Source of the DNA: Alitta virens
Taxonomy: Eukaryota > Annelida > Polychaeta > Phyllodocida > Nereididae
Assembly: GCA_932294295.1 (NCBI GenBank)
Contig: OW028576.1
Span: 42,944,247 to 43,008,246 of the forward strand
Direction: 5' to 3'
DNA: 64,000 nt
The notes below the pieces were generated by a model, which worked only from the letters and a program-made list of their open reading frames with translations, did no database searches and was not told the DNA's origin. A program made the translations under genes and the position numbers. Shown here in pieces: positions 10,912-21,243 of the stretch (within the stretch, counting starts at the first letter, position 1; every line of letters starts with the position of its first letter).

Positions 10912-10962
10912 GCCAGTGGCAGTCCTTTACTTGCCCCAGCATAGACACCATGTACAAAACAC
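10912..10962 (-). repeat. SINE family 2 fragment
   Basis: GGCAGTCCTTTACTTGCC and CAGCATAGACACC are the reverse complement of the family-2 body (GTCTATGCTGAGGCAAGTAAA). Confidence 0.5.
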
Positions 10963-11449
10963 CACCAATTTACAGTCTTTTCAAAGATTCCGAACTAAAA
11001 TTGCTCGAAGCTAAAGAAGAAATTGTATGACAGCGGAGATTACTGTGCAGAATCAAAAACTAAATATGTTGTATTGAAAAAAAATTTAATATGTAGGCCT
11101 ACATTTCACCAAAAAACTTATAAGATATTAATGGAAAGTGCTTGAATTCTGACTGATTCCGATAACCTTTCAGTGATATGTAGTGTAAAGAAATCACCCA
11201 GCTCTCTAGATTCAAATGTATGTCTGAATAGATTAAGACGAAAATAACAAAATAATAGTAGACAAATTGTGGTAAGAAGTTTTATTCAATACATGTAAAG
11301 TTTAACCATCTTAACCACTGAAATTTCATTGCTAGTTCTTCACATTTCACTAGAAATTAATCCATAAAGGTCTCAAATGTCCAAAAGCATCCAGAATCTG
11401 ACATTTCAACTCCAATACTAAGTTAAAAGAAGTTGTGAATGTGACGATT

Positions 11450-11540
11450 TTATGACGTTCTCAATGACGTCACAATTGTACATATAGGTCAGTGGCCTCT
11501 GCTGGCCTTATGAATGTATTGGTGACGTCACAAACAATGA
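11450..11540 (+). promoter_or_regulatory. Two CRE sites upstream of the protocadherin, inside a dispersed repeat
   Basis: Perfect TGACGTCA at 11465-11472 and 11523-11530, 160-225 bp before the protocadherin ATG. The spacer carries GTCAGTGGCCTCTGCTGG, matching the repeat family at 8161 and 51264, so these CREs seem to have come with a dispersed repeat. CREB-type binding is possible but untested. Confidence 0.45.
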
Positions 11541-11689
11541 CATCATCACATGTAAAGTTTATTTCATCATTTGGTTCCAGAGTGTTTCAAACAATCTAAC
11601 CAATAGACAACTGTCTAACTGGAGGTTCTGAGTCATCTGGGTTGTTCATGTAGGTTACAGTGCGCGACCCCATATTCAGCACAGCCATC

Positions 11690-11936
11690 ATGAGTATTGC
11701 AAGAATGTTGGCCATGTGCCTTATTGTGGTTGGGCCCACACATATTTCAGCGAATTACTTGTCAGTGACATACGCCATCCCTGAGGAGATACCCCCTGGC
11801 ACTTTAGTGGGAAATTTATTGTATGATTCTGGGCTTAAGCAGCAGTATAGTTCGAAGGTTGTTCAACAGCTTCGATTGACAGTATCTGCTCCGGTTGATG
11901 CATTAGGTGAAATGTTTCATCTGGAAACTAGCGGTA
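11690..11936 (+). CDS. Protocadherin coding segment 1 (signal peptide, N-terminal EC1)
   Basis: 82 codons plus one base up to the TA at 11935-11936. The sequence ends EMFHLETSG, the usual EC1 position just before the L.T....DRE motif. Reading past 11936 enters transposon sequence and meets a stop at 12005. Confidence 0.85.
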
Positions 11937-14900
11937 GGGGAAGGGGGGGCTGGTTGGCACAAAAGCAACATTTGGGAGCCCTGAACGAAAGCTATTCAGA
12001 ATATTGATTCTGTGTATATGTCAAGTTATACTCCCATCCCTAACCTACATGACCAGTGACACACTGGTCATGTACATTTATTTGCTGAGGAGATATTGCA
12101 GCTTAAATATTTCATGCCAACCTACCCCACCATGGGGCAGGTTGGCGATATAAACGGGGCTGGTTGGCACAAGTGACACAAGTAAGTAAACAAATCATTT
12201 GAAAATAACATTTCATTTATTTCTCATCTGTAATTTATAAAAATACAAATATCTGTCAAAAATACACATTTTTATGATAACCTTTCAAAGTTGTTTACTA
12301 TCGATACTAGATAATTTTTGCTTATCATTATCAGGCAAGCAGCAAAATCTTGAAAACTTCTAAAACAACTTCATCCAAATAGACAACATGAAAATGAAAC
12401 ATATTGATTCAATGAAAATATAGGTTTACCAGTCTTAAGTATTAAACCCCAATTGAAATCGCATAACAGGACATTGTAGGCCTATATACTTGAAAATTTT
12501 ACTTAAAACAAGATGAAATCTTAAAAGAAATCAATACAACATAGCTCAAATAGACAAAGAGTCCAAAATGTAGTCCTAACCGTCCATGTAACTTGCTTAA
12601 TTGCTTAATTAATCTATAACATAGTTGCTCAGCTTCGAGCAGGCAAAGGTAAAGAGACTTGCTGCTCTTCTTGAGCGTCCCCTGGTTGGGAATGGAAGCT
12701 TCATAACTATGTCAGATGCCGGGTGACAGCATGTGTCTTCCTTTTCAGGAAATGAAAACACAAATGACCCAACTTTAGAACTTTCTGCACGCCTCATGAA
12801 TGATGTTGTGATTTCTTTGGTGACATTGTCAATTTCTTGAACACGGCCAATATAATACTTTACGGTTTTCTTTCCAGAAAATGAAACCAAAATATGGTCA
12901 TCTATTTCAACATCCGTTACAGCATCATCTGGTGTGGAATAATCACTGCTGTCATCACAGAGAATTGAGCTGCTGTTGCTTTCTGAATCTGAGCTGGTCT
13001 CTTCAACTATTACCTGCTCTTGTGCTTTTCTCTTTGTTTTTCCATTTTTCTTTTGTTTTCTTGGTTCTGGAGAAAGCTGCCTTTGAATGTTCTTGTTTTT
13101 TCCTGTTTTTTCTCTTTCAATCCGTTCTTTTACAGGAGTATCAGTGAAAATTTCCGTCGTTCCTTTTTTGCGTTGTTGTGCACCTTTCGCTTTGGCAGCA
13201 CGTTTTCCAAAAGGGCGCAGTGATTCAGTACTGATGTGGCCAGATGTGGATGCTCCTAAATCATCAATCTGTGCTGCCAGGGGTGTCTTAGGGTCCTCGG
13301 GCACTTCTTCAGTTGGATCGGGTCTGTCAGTAGTGAAGCAAGAGAGATACTTCTCTGGTGGAAAGATGTCTCTGTCAAATGGGTAAATCCCTGTTCCTCT
13401 AAACCCAGCTTTGATATTTTCAGGAGTCATCGCTTTTGGAAATGCATATGAAACTATTTTAGGGATAACATGGATGGTCATGGCCTTCCCAGCATTTTCT
13501 CTCTCTCGCATCCAATTATCACAAGCTTTGTTGATAAATTTTTTTAACGGGCCGAAAACTGACTTATCAAGAGGCTGAAGCTCATGGGAGCAATGAGGGG
13601 GGAAGCTCAGCAGGGTGATGTTGTTGTCCTTCGAAAAATTGATTGTTTCAAGTGAGATGTGCGAATGATGGTTATCCAACAGGAGGAGAATTGGCCGTTC
13701 TTGTGTTGGTTTTGCATACTTGAAAAAATGTTCCATGTATTTCAAGAAGTTGTCAGCCGTCATCCAACCAGTTGCACTCAGATGTCCTGTCATTGCACTA
13801 CCAGGGGGGGCTGTCAATGACCAGTGATCTTGAACATTCACCCGTGGAAAAACAAAGAATGGTGGAATATGGTTACCCAGTGCATTAATAGCACAACAAA
13901 GTGTCACTAAAGTTCCTCTTTCTTGTGAAACAACTGATCCAACTTGTTTCACACCCTTTTGTGCCAATACCTTAACTGGTTTTTGAACGGTGGTTACACC
14001 AGTTTCGTCAACATTATAAATTTGGTCTGGTCCATAACCGCCATTGCGATCAAGAACTGCTTCAAGATTGTCAAAGAATAGTGCCACATTGTGAGGATTG
14101 AAATTTGTCATCCGCTGGATAGATGTTGCCTCCGGCTGTCTGATGGTTAGAACTGGGTGTCGGGTCATGAATCCTTTAGCCCATTCAATCCCTGCCTTCT
14201 CGTCAGTTGTCCAATTTTCAGGAATATCAGTACACTGATTGTTAACAGCCATCTTGTATGCAAGTTCCCGTAGCTCATTAATTGTTATCCCATGGAAAAT
14301 TTTAGCTGCCTTGATACAATAGTCAGCCAAGTCATTCTCCAAGGCTGTGCTCAGCACTTGTCTATTTCCACTGTAGCCCACTGAGATAGAAGTGACGTCA
14401 CCATTATTTGCTTTCATAATTGGAATGTAGCGTGCCAAGGTTCGGTAGGGAATTCCATTTTGTCTTGCTGCTTTGCGTATGCTCATCCCATTAGCATTGG
14501 CCTGATATGCTGCAGTGAAAGCTTCTTTTGGATATGAAGCTCGTTCAGTTTTACGCTTGTAATTACGAACCATCTGAAATTTAAAAAAAAATTTAAATGA
14601 CGTAGGCGACTGTGTAGTTATGTAGAAACACACCAATAATTTATATTGGATCTGTTTATTATTAATATATCAATTCTCCAAGTCCCTGTGTGTGGTCATT
14701 ATATCCAAAAATTTCATTGATTTAATCTGGGGCTGGTTGGCAGTCATTGGGGTTGGTTGGCACACTGTGCCAAACAGCCCCAACCCCTGTGTCAACCTGC
14801 CCCAGCCTGCCATTTTGTCATGATTTCCAATTTTAAGGAAAACAACACAGAGCATGTGCTTGAGACATAGCACCAATAAACTCAACATATTAAGAAAGCC

Positions 14901-17900
14901 AACCAATCAATAATGAACCAAATGAAGCTATAAGTTACTGGTACACACCTTTTTCCGTTTTGTTCAAAAATGTCTTTAGGGGTCTTCAAAATCCAGACAG
15001 TGCTCCACAGCAGACAGGGACATGCAGACATCCAAGATGGTTGATTTCCCAGAAGCACCAAGTCATGTACACAAAAAGTGATGACATCACAGTTGCGTAT
15101 TATGCTTCAGTTTCCCACCACTAGGGGTGTGCCAACCTACCCCTATGCCAACCAGCCCCCCCTTCCCCTATGCTTACCACCACAAAACGCGTGGACAGGG
15201 AGAGTATCTGTCGCAATCAGACAGTTTGTGAGCTCGTCCTAAATGTTCAAGTTGAACCAGCTGCATATGCCGAGACAATACTGGTGAATATTGTTATTTT
15301 GGATATAAATGACAATAGTCCAGTGTTTCCAACTTCCCGGTTCACGCTTGAAATATCCGAATCCACCATGCCAGGAATGTCTTTTAGCCTTTCGACTGCA
15401 TCTGATGCTGACAGTGGTATCTACAGCAAGCTGCATTATAATTTGGTACAAGGTAACGAGAAATTTCAGTTGAAAGTAAAAGTAAAACTAGATGGATCAC
15501 ATACTTTGTATGCTGTATTAGCAGATACCCTGGATCGTGAAGAAGTGCCTAGATATCAGTTGGAACTTGAAGCATCAGACAGTGGTGAACCATCTCTCTC
15601 TGCAACTTTGTTAGTAGACGTAGTTGTACTAGATGTTAATGATAATGATCCCATGTTCACACAGTCCACGTATGAAGTGACCATGCCAGAAAATTCACCT
15701 TTCGGTGCAGAAATCGTAACAGTTAGTGCTTCCGATCCCGATTTTGGTCCGAATGGAACTGTGAAATATTCTTTCTCAAGTCGTACGGAGGGACGTTATG
15801 GTACATTGTTTCACATCGACAGGGACACTGGAGTGATATATGCCAATTTAAGACTGGATTATGAAATGGTAGCCGTGTACAATCTCAGAGTGCTAGCTGA
15901 AGATGAAGGACCAGGTGCATCAAAATCGGATGCAGTGGTTATTGTGCATGTACTGGATATTAACGACCATGCTCCACGAATTGTAGTGAATACTTTGTCA
16001 TCAAGCGAGGAAGTTTCTGTTGCAGAAAACGCCCCTCCGGGAATGTTTGTTGCACATGTCTCTGTCTCTGATCCTGATGCAGGGAGAAACGGTGAATTAA
16101 GTTGCAGTATCAACAGTGATAAATTCATGCTTGAAATGATTTATTCCAATGAATACAAACTTCTTACTGCTGAAACTTTTGACTATGAAACCCAACCACA
16201 CAAACATGAAGTTTTACTGCAATGCATGGATAATGGCACTCCACCATTACAATCATATAGGACTATTATTGTTTACATTGCTGATGAAAATGACCACAGC
16301 CCTGTCTTTTCTGTGCCAATTTACTCTGTGGAATTAGCAGAAAATAACCATATCGGTGCATTTCTTGTGTCAGTAACAGCTACAGACCTCGACGAAGGCA
16401 GAAATGCTTATATCATGTACAGTATAGATAAAGATGCTCAGGAATATGTTGGGATTGACCACAGGACTGGTTTGATAACTGCTAAGGAAATATTTGACCA
16501 TGAGCAAATGGAAGAACTGCGATTTAATGTAATAGCATCTGATGGTGACCGGTCAGCCACGGCCATAGTTATTGTCACTCTGGTGGATGTTGATGATGAA
16601 AAACCTGTATTTTCGAAATCTTCTTATTACTTTGGGGTTTTTGAGAACTCTCCTGAAGGTAAATATTTTAGATTTTTACTGACAAGATGACCGTGACTTT
16701 GTAACTGAAAAAATTAAGTTATTAGTAAGGGTGTGTTTGACCCAATGACGTACTTAATTAACATAGCAGCAAATTTTATGGAAAATTACTAATTGTGTGC
16801 AATTTTTTGACAGAGAAACCCTTCAGGGGTTTTCTGTCATTGCAAGTGCTTGAGAGATGAGCTGATAGATGATTTTGATACTGTTGTAATTCAGCCATTA
16901 TTTGGGGAGCCAGTTCGGGGCTATAGAATGGTGTAGGTCTGAGCCACTAGGCCTGTAGATGGCAGGTTATTGGACACATTTTGTCTTGCTGGCAAAGACA
17001 ATGGAATGAATGTAATAACAACAAGTTGCATTCAATCTTACCTTGCATTCAAAATAAAATACCTAGTAGGTTCAATACTCGCAAAGATCAAGGAATATAT
17101 CACAGATGCCTCATAGGACATTCAAGACTTACACATTTACACCTTTTAGTCAATGAACCGGCACCGGTATGCCAGAGTTGTCGGTGCCCCCTAACAATCA
17201 AACATATTTTATTAGATTGCACCCACTTACAACGCATTAGAAGACCTCTGTTTCAAGCTACTACCTTACAACATCTCTTTACTAGATATCCAACCCAGAC
17301 AATTATTGATTTTTTATATGCTTCTGGTTTCTACTACCAAATATAGATAATCAATCTTAACCTAGAGAGCCTCTACATAGTCCACTCAGGTGCTGATGAG
17401 GCGTTAAACAATAACTCACACACACACACATTGGACACATTTTGGAAATAACAGCCCTGTCTTGAGGAAATAAGCCTTTAAAATGTGGCCATTTTTGCGG
17501 CATTTCGTCTATTTTATGGCTTTTGGCCTTGAGTGCAGTCCCACTAGAGTGCCCTTGGTGGCAATTATAAGAACTACCTGTGGCTTGGAGCGGCAGAAAT
17601 GGCGGGAAATGACGCAAATTGAATCCTCTTGGATCCCAACTTGTCGGATCTATTTAGAGTTGCACTTACTTGCTATTACTAAGAAAATGAGAGAGATTAC
17701 AATTGGAGCAATTGACCATATGGCTTGTAAAAACTAGTTTTAATTGTACTTAAGTTTTGTTGACCAATAACCATTATGTGTGCCTAAGTTAAATTGAAAT
17801 TTAATTGCATTTGCACTTTAATGTAATTAAATGACAAGACGGAACCCATCTGCTAATTGCTTTCATTGAGTGATCAACTCTCTTTCATATATATTGAAAA

Positions 17901-19757
17901 TATATATCATTAGTTAGGCCTCGTTTCTCTGTCATGAGAGCCGTCAGGTCTAGTTTTAACCTATTCATGATAAACTAGAGCTTTTCAGACAAGTTTTTAT
18001 TTCTAAGTAAAAATTAGGCCTATGCGTAACGATTGTTGTAATTTTATGAATAAGATTCCTTGTAACACTTTTGGAAAACTAAATAGGTGTTGTGTAATTA
18101 TTTTACAAAGAAATTTTTTTAACATTTGGAATGTGATTGCAATGGTCGTACAGATCGTTGCGAGGGTGGTAACACTGTGGGTGAAGACCTCAAACCCTAA
18201 AACACAGGGCTCTGCATTGTGAATGCATTGCATTGCACACTCCATTTATGCCTGTCTAGCTATCCCATACCTCAAGCAAAGAATTGAATGGCCTTTTTGG
18301 GTTAACATGTTGTATATTATTATCTCCTATGTCCCTCATTGTATACAAGCCAATAGGTCCAATCCATTTAGTTTCAAGCTCTCAGGGAAAATGTTAAAGT
18401 CCCTTTGTAGATATGTAACTCAAACCCACCAAGTGAGTAACATAAGTCTTGAAACATTATATTAGGATTAAAATAGGTTTTTCTGTCATATTTTGCCACT
18501 AATGGCATGGAGCAGCAGAAAATAGACATATGTTCGCAACAATTAAAATCGCATTTTTCTAGCAGACAAAAACTTTGGCTATATTCTCCATTGTAATTTC
18601 TGCTGCTTTTTTGTGACCACAACAAATGGCTATAATGATGACAAAATGGCAAAAAATTTTCATTAAAAAGATAGGGACCTTGAAGTAAATTTGTACATAG
18701 AGGGGTATTATGGGCTAGAAAGTTGGGGTTTGACTTGTTGGTAACATTTATATCTATTTTTTGCTACTCCGTGACCTATATGTAAAAATTAGACCATAAA
18801 TCAAGTGGATATTTATTTTGGATTATGTTATAGGACAGCGAGTAGGCTACACCCAAACACAAGTAGGAAAATAAGACTGATGATTCCGGGCAACACTGAG
18901 GGCGGGGCCCTAGCTCAGTGGTAGCTCGCTGGCTTTCCAACCACTGGGTCCCGGGTTCAATTCCCGGTCGAGCCTAAGTTGGATGGCTGCTTCATCCTTC
19001 ATCTCATTGCCATGGTTCCTGCCTGTCCTAATTAGCCCAACTGGTGCAGAAATACAGGATGTAAAGCCCTAATCACCCAATCTCCAGGCAACACTGAACA
19101 ATGATGATGTTATTGAAGTTTTAAAATTGTTTCAGGAATGGAAGTTGGAACAGTCCATGCAGAAGATGCCGATTCGGAACCTTTTAACCATTTTATATAT
19201 GAATTAAAAGGTGCTGGTTCCGATTTTTTTGCAATAGATCCTTCGAATGGTGTAATAACTACGAGACGTATCTTAGATAGAGAGTTCCAAGGAGTATATC
19301 ACTTACAAGGAATTGCGACAGGAGATTCGCCTGATAAAAGCAGTGTGGTTGATATTAATATGTACGTAGCAGATGTGAATGACAATGCACCTTTTGTCCT
19401 ATTTCCTAACTATGAGAATATCACTGTGGTTTCGAATGAAGTATCTGTTGGATATGTCGTGGCTCACGTTCAAGCGGTTGATCTGGACATCGGACCAAAC
19501 GCACAGCTCTCGTATGTCATAATTCATGGAAATGAAGACAGATACTTTTCATTAGATCAGAAAACTGGTGTCCTTAAAGTCATCAAAGTCTTGATGTGAA
19601 AAATGATACAATGGTTCAATTGCTTATTCAAGTTCAAGACAATGGTCTACATCAGTTATCCACATTTGCTGTAATGAAAATTGTTGTAACTACCTATCAT
19701 TCAATTACCCAGTCTTCAAATGTTGATGAAAAACCTCCCAGTCTCCTCAGCTATTAA
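11690..19757 (+). CDS. Protocadherin, 7 EC repeats; interrupted by transposon and frameshifted
   Basis: Coding blocks are 11690-11936, 15171-16658, 19136-19587 and, after a frameshift, 19590-19757. The first ATG (11690) gives a signal peptide (MSIARMLAMCLIVVGPTHIS), then EC1 starting YLSVTYAIPEE. Calcium-binding linkers DINDNSP, DVNDNDP, DINDHAP, DENDHSP, DVDDEKP and DVNDNAP close EC1 to EC6. EC7 breaks at 19587. LDREF/VDRES and DADSG/DPDAG calcium motifs are present. The family is homophilic cell adhesion, and seven ECs resemble delta-1 protocadherins. A 3.2-kb pogo element splits EC1 at a TA. Intron 1 is 16659-19135 and holds a LINE and a SINE. No transmembrane or cytoplasmic exon was found, so this is either a pseudogene or an allele with errors. 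The upstream TACAG at 11656-11660 could be an acceptor for a 5' UTR exon. Confidence 0.85.
11937..15168 (-). mobile_element. Complete pogo/Tigger-type DNA transposon inserted in protocadherin exon
   Basis: A 3232-bp element bounded by TA on both sides (11935-11936 and 15169-15170). Its perfect 23-bp terminal inverted repeats begin GGGGAAGGGGGGGCTGGTTG. Subterminal copies of the GGCTGGTTGGCA-type motif lie at about 12117-12175 and 14728-14813, and again at 15128. One intact transposase gene runs on the minus strand. TA target duplication with a pipsqueak HTH plus DDE_1 transposase defines the Tc1/mariner-pogo group. Perfect TIRs and an open transposase indicate a recent insertion. Confidence 0.95.
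12609..14573 (-). CDS. Pogo-like transposase (HTH_psq + DDE), intact
   Basis: 654 residues starting MVRNYKRKTE. Residues about 12-55 form a pipsqueak-type helix-turn-helix (SIRKAARQNGIPYRTLARYI) that would bind the element ends. The DDE catalytic core shows D189 in NVDETG, D300 in LLLLDNHHSH and D336 in LQPLDKSVFGPLK. The C-terminal third is Lys/Ser/Glu-rich with KRK clusters (likely nuclear localisation), and the last 100 residues have a conserved-looking FSGKKTVKYYIGRVQEI block. The frame stays open 21 codons upstream of the chosen Met, but TTTAAATTTCAG directly before the ATG looks like a splice acceptor, so a 5' UTR intron is likely and the ATG at 14573 is preferred. Function: cut-and-paste transposition. 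Confidence 0.93.
   Translation of the reverse strand: MVRNYKRKTERASYPKEAFTAAYQANANGMSIRKAARQNGIPYRTLARYIPIMKANNGDVTSISVGYSGNRQVLSTALENDLADYCIKAAKIFHGITINELRELAYKMAVNNQCTDIPENWTTDEKAGIEWAKGFMTRHPVLTIRQPEATSIQRMTNFNPHNVALFFDNLEAVLDRNGGYGPDQIYNVDETGVTTVQKPVKVLAQKGVKQVGSVVSQERGTLVTLCCAINALGNHIPPFFVFPRVNVQDHWSLTAPPGSAMTGHLSATGWMTADNFLKYMEHFFKYAKPTQERPILLLLDNHHSHISLETINFSKDNNITLLSFPPHCSHELQPLDKSVFGPLKKFINKACDNWMRERENAGKAMTIHVIPKIVSYAFPKAMTPENIKAGFRGTGIYPFDRDIFPPEKYLSCFTTDRPDPTEEVPEDPKTPLAAQIDDLGASTSGHISTESLRPFGKRAAKAKGAQQRKKGTTEIFTDTPVKERIEREKTGKNKNIQRQLSPEPRKQKKNGKTKRKAQEQVIVEETSSDSESNSSSILCDDSSDYSTPDDAVTDVEIDDHILVSFSGKKTVKYYIGRVQEIDNVTKEITTSFMRRAESSKVGSFVFSFPEKEDTCCHPASDIVMKLPFPTRGRSRRAASLFTFACSKLSNYVID
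15171..16658 (+). CDS. Protocadherin coding segment 2 (rest of EC1 to start of EC6)
   Basis: Begins TMLTTTKRVDRESIC (the ATG A is the TA shared with 11936 or 15170). It continues open for 496 codons through EC1-EC5 and ends ENSPEG at a GTAAAT donor (16659). Confidence 0.92.
16984..17429 (+). mobile_element. 5'-truncated Jockey/I-like LINE with 15-bp TSD
   Basis: 446 bp in protocadherin intron 1, flanked by perfect copies of ATTGGACACATTTTG (16969-16983 and 17430-17444). It is the 3' end of a non-LTR retrotransposon. The open frame to 17346 reads CWQRQWNE, then NKLHSI, a RCLIGHSRLTHLHLL block, CQSCRCPLTIKHILLDC and IIDFLYASGFYYQI. This is the RNase H / C-terminal Cys-His end seen in Jockey-group LINEs. 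The 3' UTR carries GATGAGGCGTTAAACAATAAC and a (CA)n tail. The small frame is open, so it is a young copy. Confidence 0.9.
17445..18888. other. Protocadherin intron 1, unassigned part
   Basis: AT-rich intron sequence with only short open frames on both strands and no recognised domain. No repeat was recognised. Confidence 0.5.
18900..19086 (+). mobile_element. tRNA-derived SINE (family 1), full-length, with TSD
   Basis: The A box TAGCTCAGTGGTAG and B box GGTTCAATTCC sit in a tRNA-like head. A family body follows with TAATTAGCCCAACTGGTGCA and CAGGATGTAAAGCCCTAATCAC. The 11-bp repeat GGCAACACTGA lies on both sides (18889-18899 and 19087-19097). It lies about 50 bp before the acceptor of the EC6 exon. 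Confidence 0.9.
19136..19757 (+). CDS. Protocadherin exon 2 (EC6-EC7), frameshifted at ~19588
   Basis: Acceptor TTGTTTCAG at 19135 completes Gly, then MEVGTVHAEDAD. The 5' frame stops at 19597-19599. The cadherin reading resumes one frame over at 19590 as LDVKNDTMVQLLIQVQDNG through FAVMKIVVTTY, with a stop at 19755-19757. One base appears to be missing near 19588. A GTAACT at 19685 could also act as a donor. Confidence 0.8.
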
Positions 19758-20900
19758 ATGCCAAGTAGTTAGTTATATAATACTTCAGGTGTTCCTTAAT
19801 CCTCTACTTATCATCTGGAAATCCCGCAATCCTTGAATAGGTAATAGGTTAGTAATCAAAACGGTTATGGAGGAAATATTGCAAACTTCAGGAGAAAGGT
19901 CACATAGGTAGAACAAAATGACCAACAGGGAAAATTCCTTTATGCCAAATCTGGAAATACAGAGTGCATCTGCTATTAAATATCAGATATTATCAGGCAA
20001 TTTCATAAATTTGGAAGCTAAGCTCCACAGGATGTCATGTGAATCCAGGACTCTCATTGGATTAACCAGTCCGTCAACCAATGGGAGATTGGCGAGTCCT
20101 AGATTCACATGACCTCCTCTGGAGATTAGTTTCCAAGTCCACGAAATCTATCAGAATACAGTCTGTACAGGCACGTTTCCTTGATTACAATACAAGTTTA
20201 TCAAAACTATTGAATACAGGACCAACGACCTTTAATTATGCACACGATGTTTATTATCGGTAATATTAAATATCGGTGAATCTACAAGTACAGTAAACAA
20301 ATCACCATGAGTTAATACATTGAAACCAATTTCATAATCATCAAAATTAAATAATCATGCATCATCAATATTAAATAATGAAACAAAAGATATATATTAT
20401 ATCAAATAATAAGTGAAATTATCAGTAAAATAATGTCATAATATTATTATTATTAGCCACATAATTATGTGATAAGCAGGTATAAAGATTTACATAACTC
20501 ACAAATTTTAGGCATAACTGGGACCTGCATCCACAATTGTCAGTTGCCGACCATGACTATTTGAACACCTGAAGTATTATATAACATGTGTAAGAACTAA
20601 ACGATTGATAATAATGAACATAATATAGGTGAAACTTGAAATATTGTAATACATGTAAAAATAAGTATATTTTAACTACTAACACTTTTTAATATAAAAT
20701 ATAATTGGATAGAACTTACCCAATTGAAGGTCTAACATTTTAAATTGAATTATAATGATGTCAACAGTTAGGAATCGTGGCTTCAAATGCCCACTTCCTT
20801 TGAGTTGATTGTACATGTTAACATGTGTATAATTGTGAACAACATACAGAACAGCTGATTGTTGAATAGCAGCAATACAATACATTTTGTATTGATTAAT
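19758..20900. other. Gene-free AT-rich stretch
   Basis: Nothing coding was recognised. CAGGACTCTCATTGGATTAACC (20046) and its near complement around 20075-20105 (GGCGAGTCCTAGATTC) form a local hairpin-like pair with shared GTCATGTGAATC / GATTCACATGAC ends (20034 and 20101), possibly a small palindromic element of about 80 bp. Confidence 0.4.
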
Positions 20901-21243
20901 GTGCTCCCCTTGGATGGCACTGTAAGCTGTGCTAGCCGAGGGGCTAAAAGTGTTGTTTTCTTCTTACCGTTGGTGTTTTTCGCCACGGTTTCCCTTCCAC
21001 ATTGTTTATAAGTCCCTGTAAGCTGGGCATACACATCCAGAGAAAATGTAAGCTTTTTCTCTGGGACAGAATCCGTCGTTTTCTCGACGATTCTTTACCA
21101 TTGCAAGCCCGCTCGCGCCATGGCGGCGTCTCGACCAATCAGAAGCGGTCTTTCATTCGACCCGCTTTGTAAAACGGGCGCTGATTGGCTAATGCGCACT
21201 TCCGTCTTCTTCATGCTCAAACCATAACAATGGCCGAATCACG
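20900..21243. promoter_or_regulatory. CpG-rich, CCAAT-box promoter-like patch
   Basis: Unlike its surroundings, this stretch is CpG-rich. It has GACCAATCAG (21134), GATTGGCTAA (21182), an ETS-like CACTTCCG, and YY1-like ATGGCGGCG and ATGGCCGAA. An ATG at 21119 opens 35 codons (MAASRPIRSG...), and one at 21231 opens MAESRLQVKRAYL. No gene could be attached to it. It may be the promoter of the unidentified gene ending at 26939, or of a minus-strand transcript. Confidence 0.4.

Noticed and set aside
11660..11689. Upstream GTG start for the protocadherin
   Set aside because: GTG is not a usual animal start. The ATG at 11690 gives a proper signal peptide.
12881..13386. Plus-strand frames inside the transposon
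   Set aside because: They are complements of the low-complexity Lys/Glu/Ser part of the transposase.
18900..18975. Genuine tRNA gene at the SINE head
   Set aside because: A and B boxes are present, but the cloverleaf is not complete and the same body follows in four copies, so it is a SINE.
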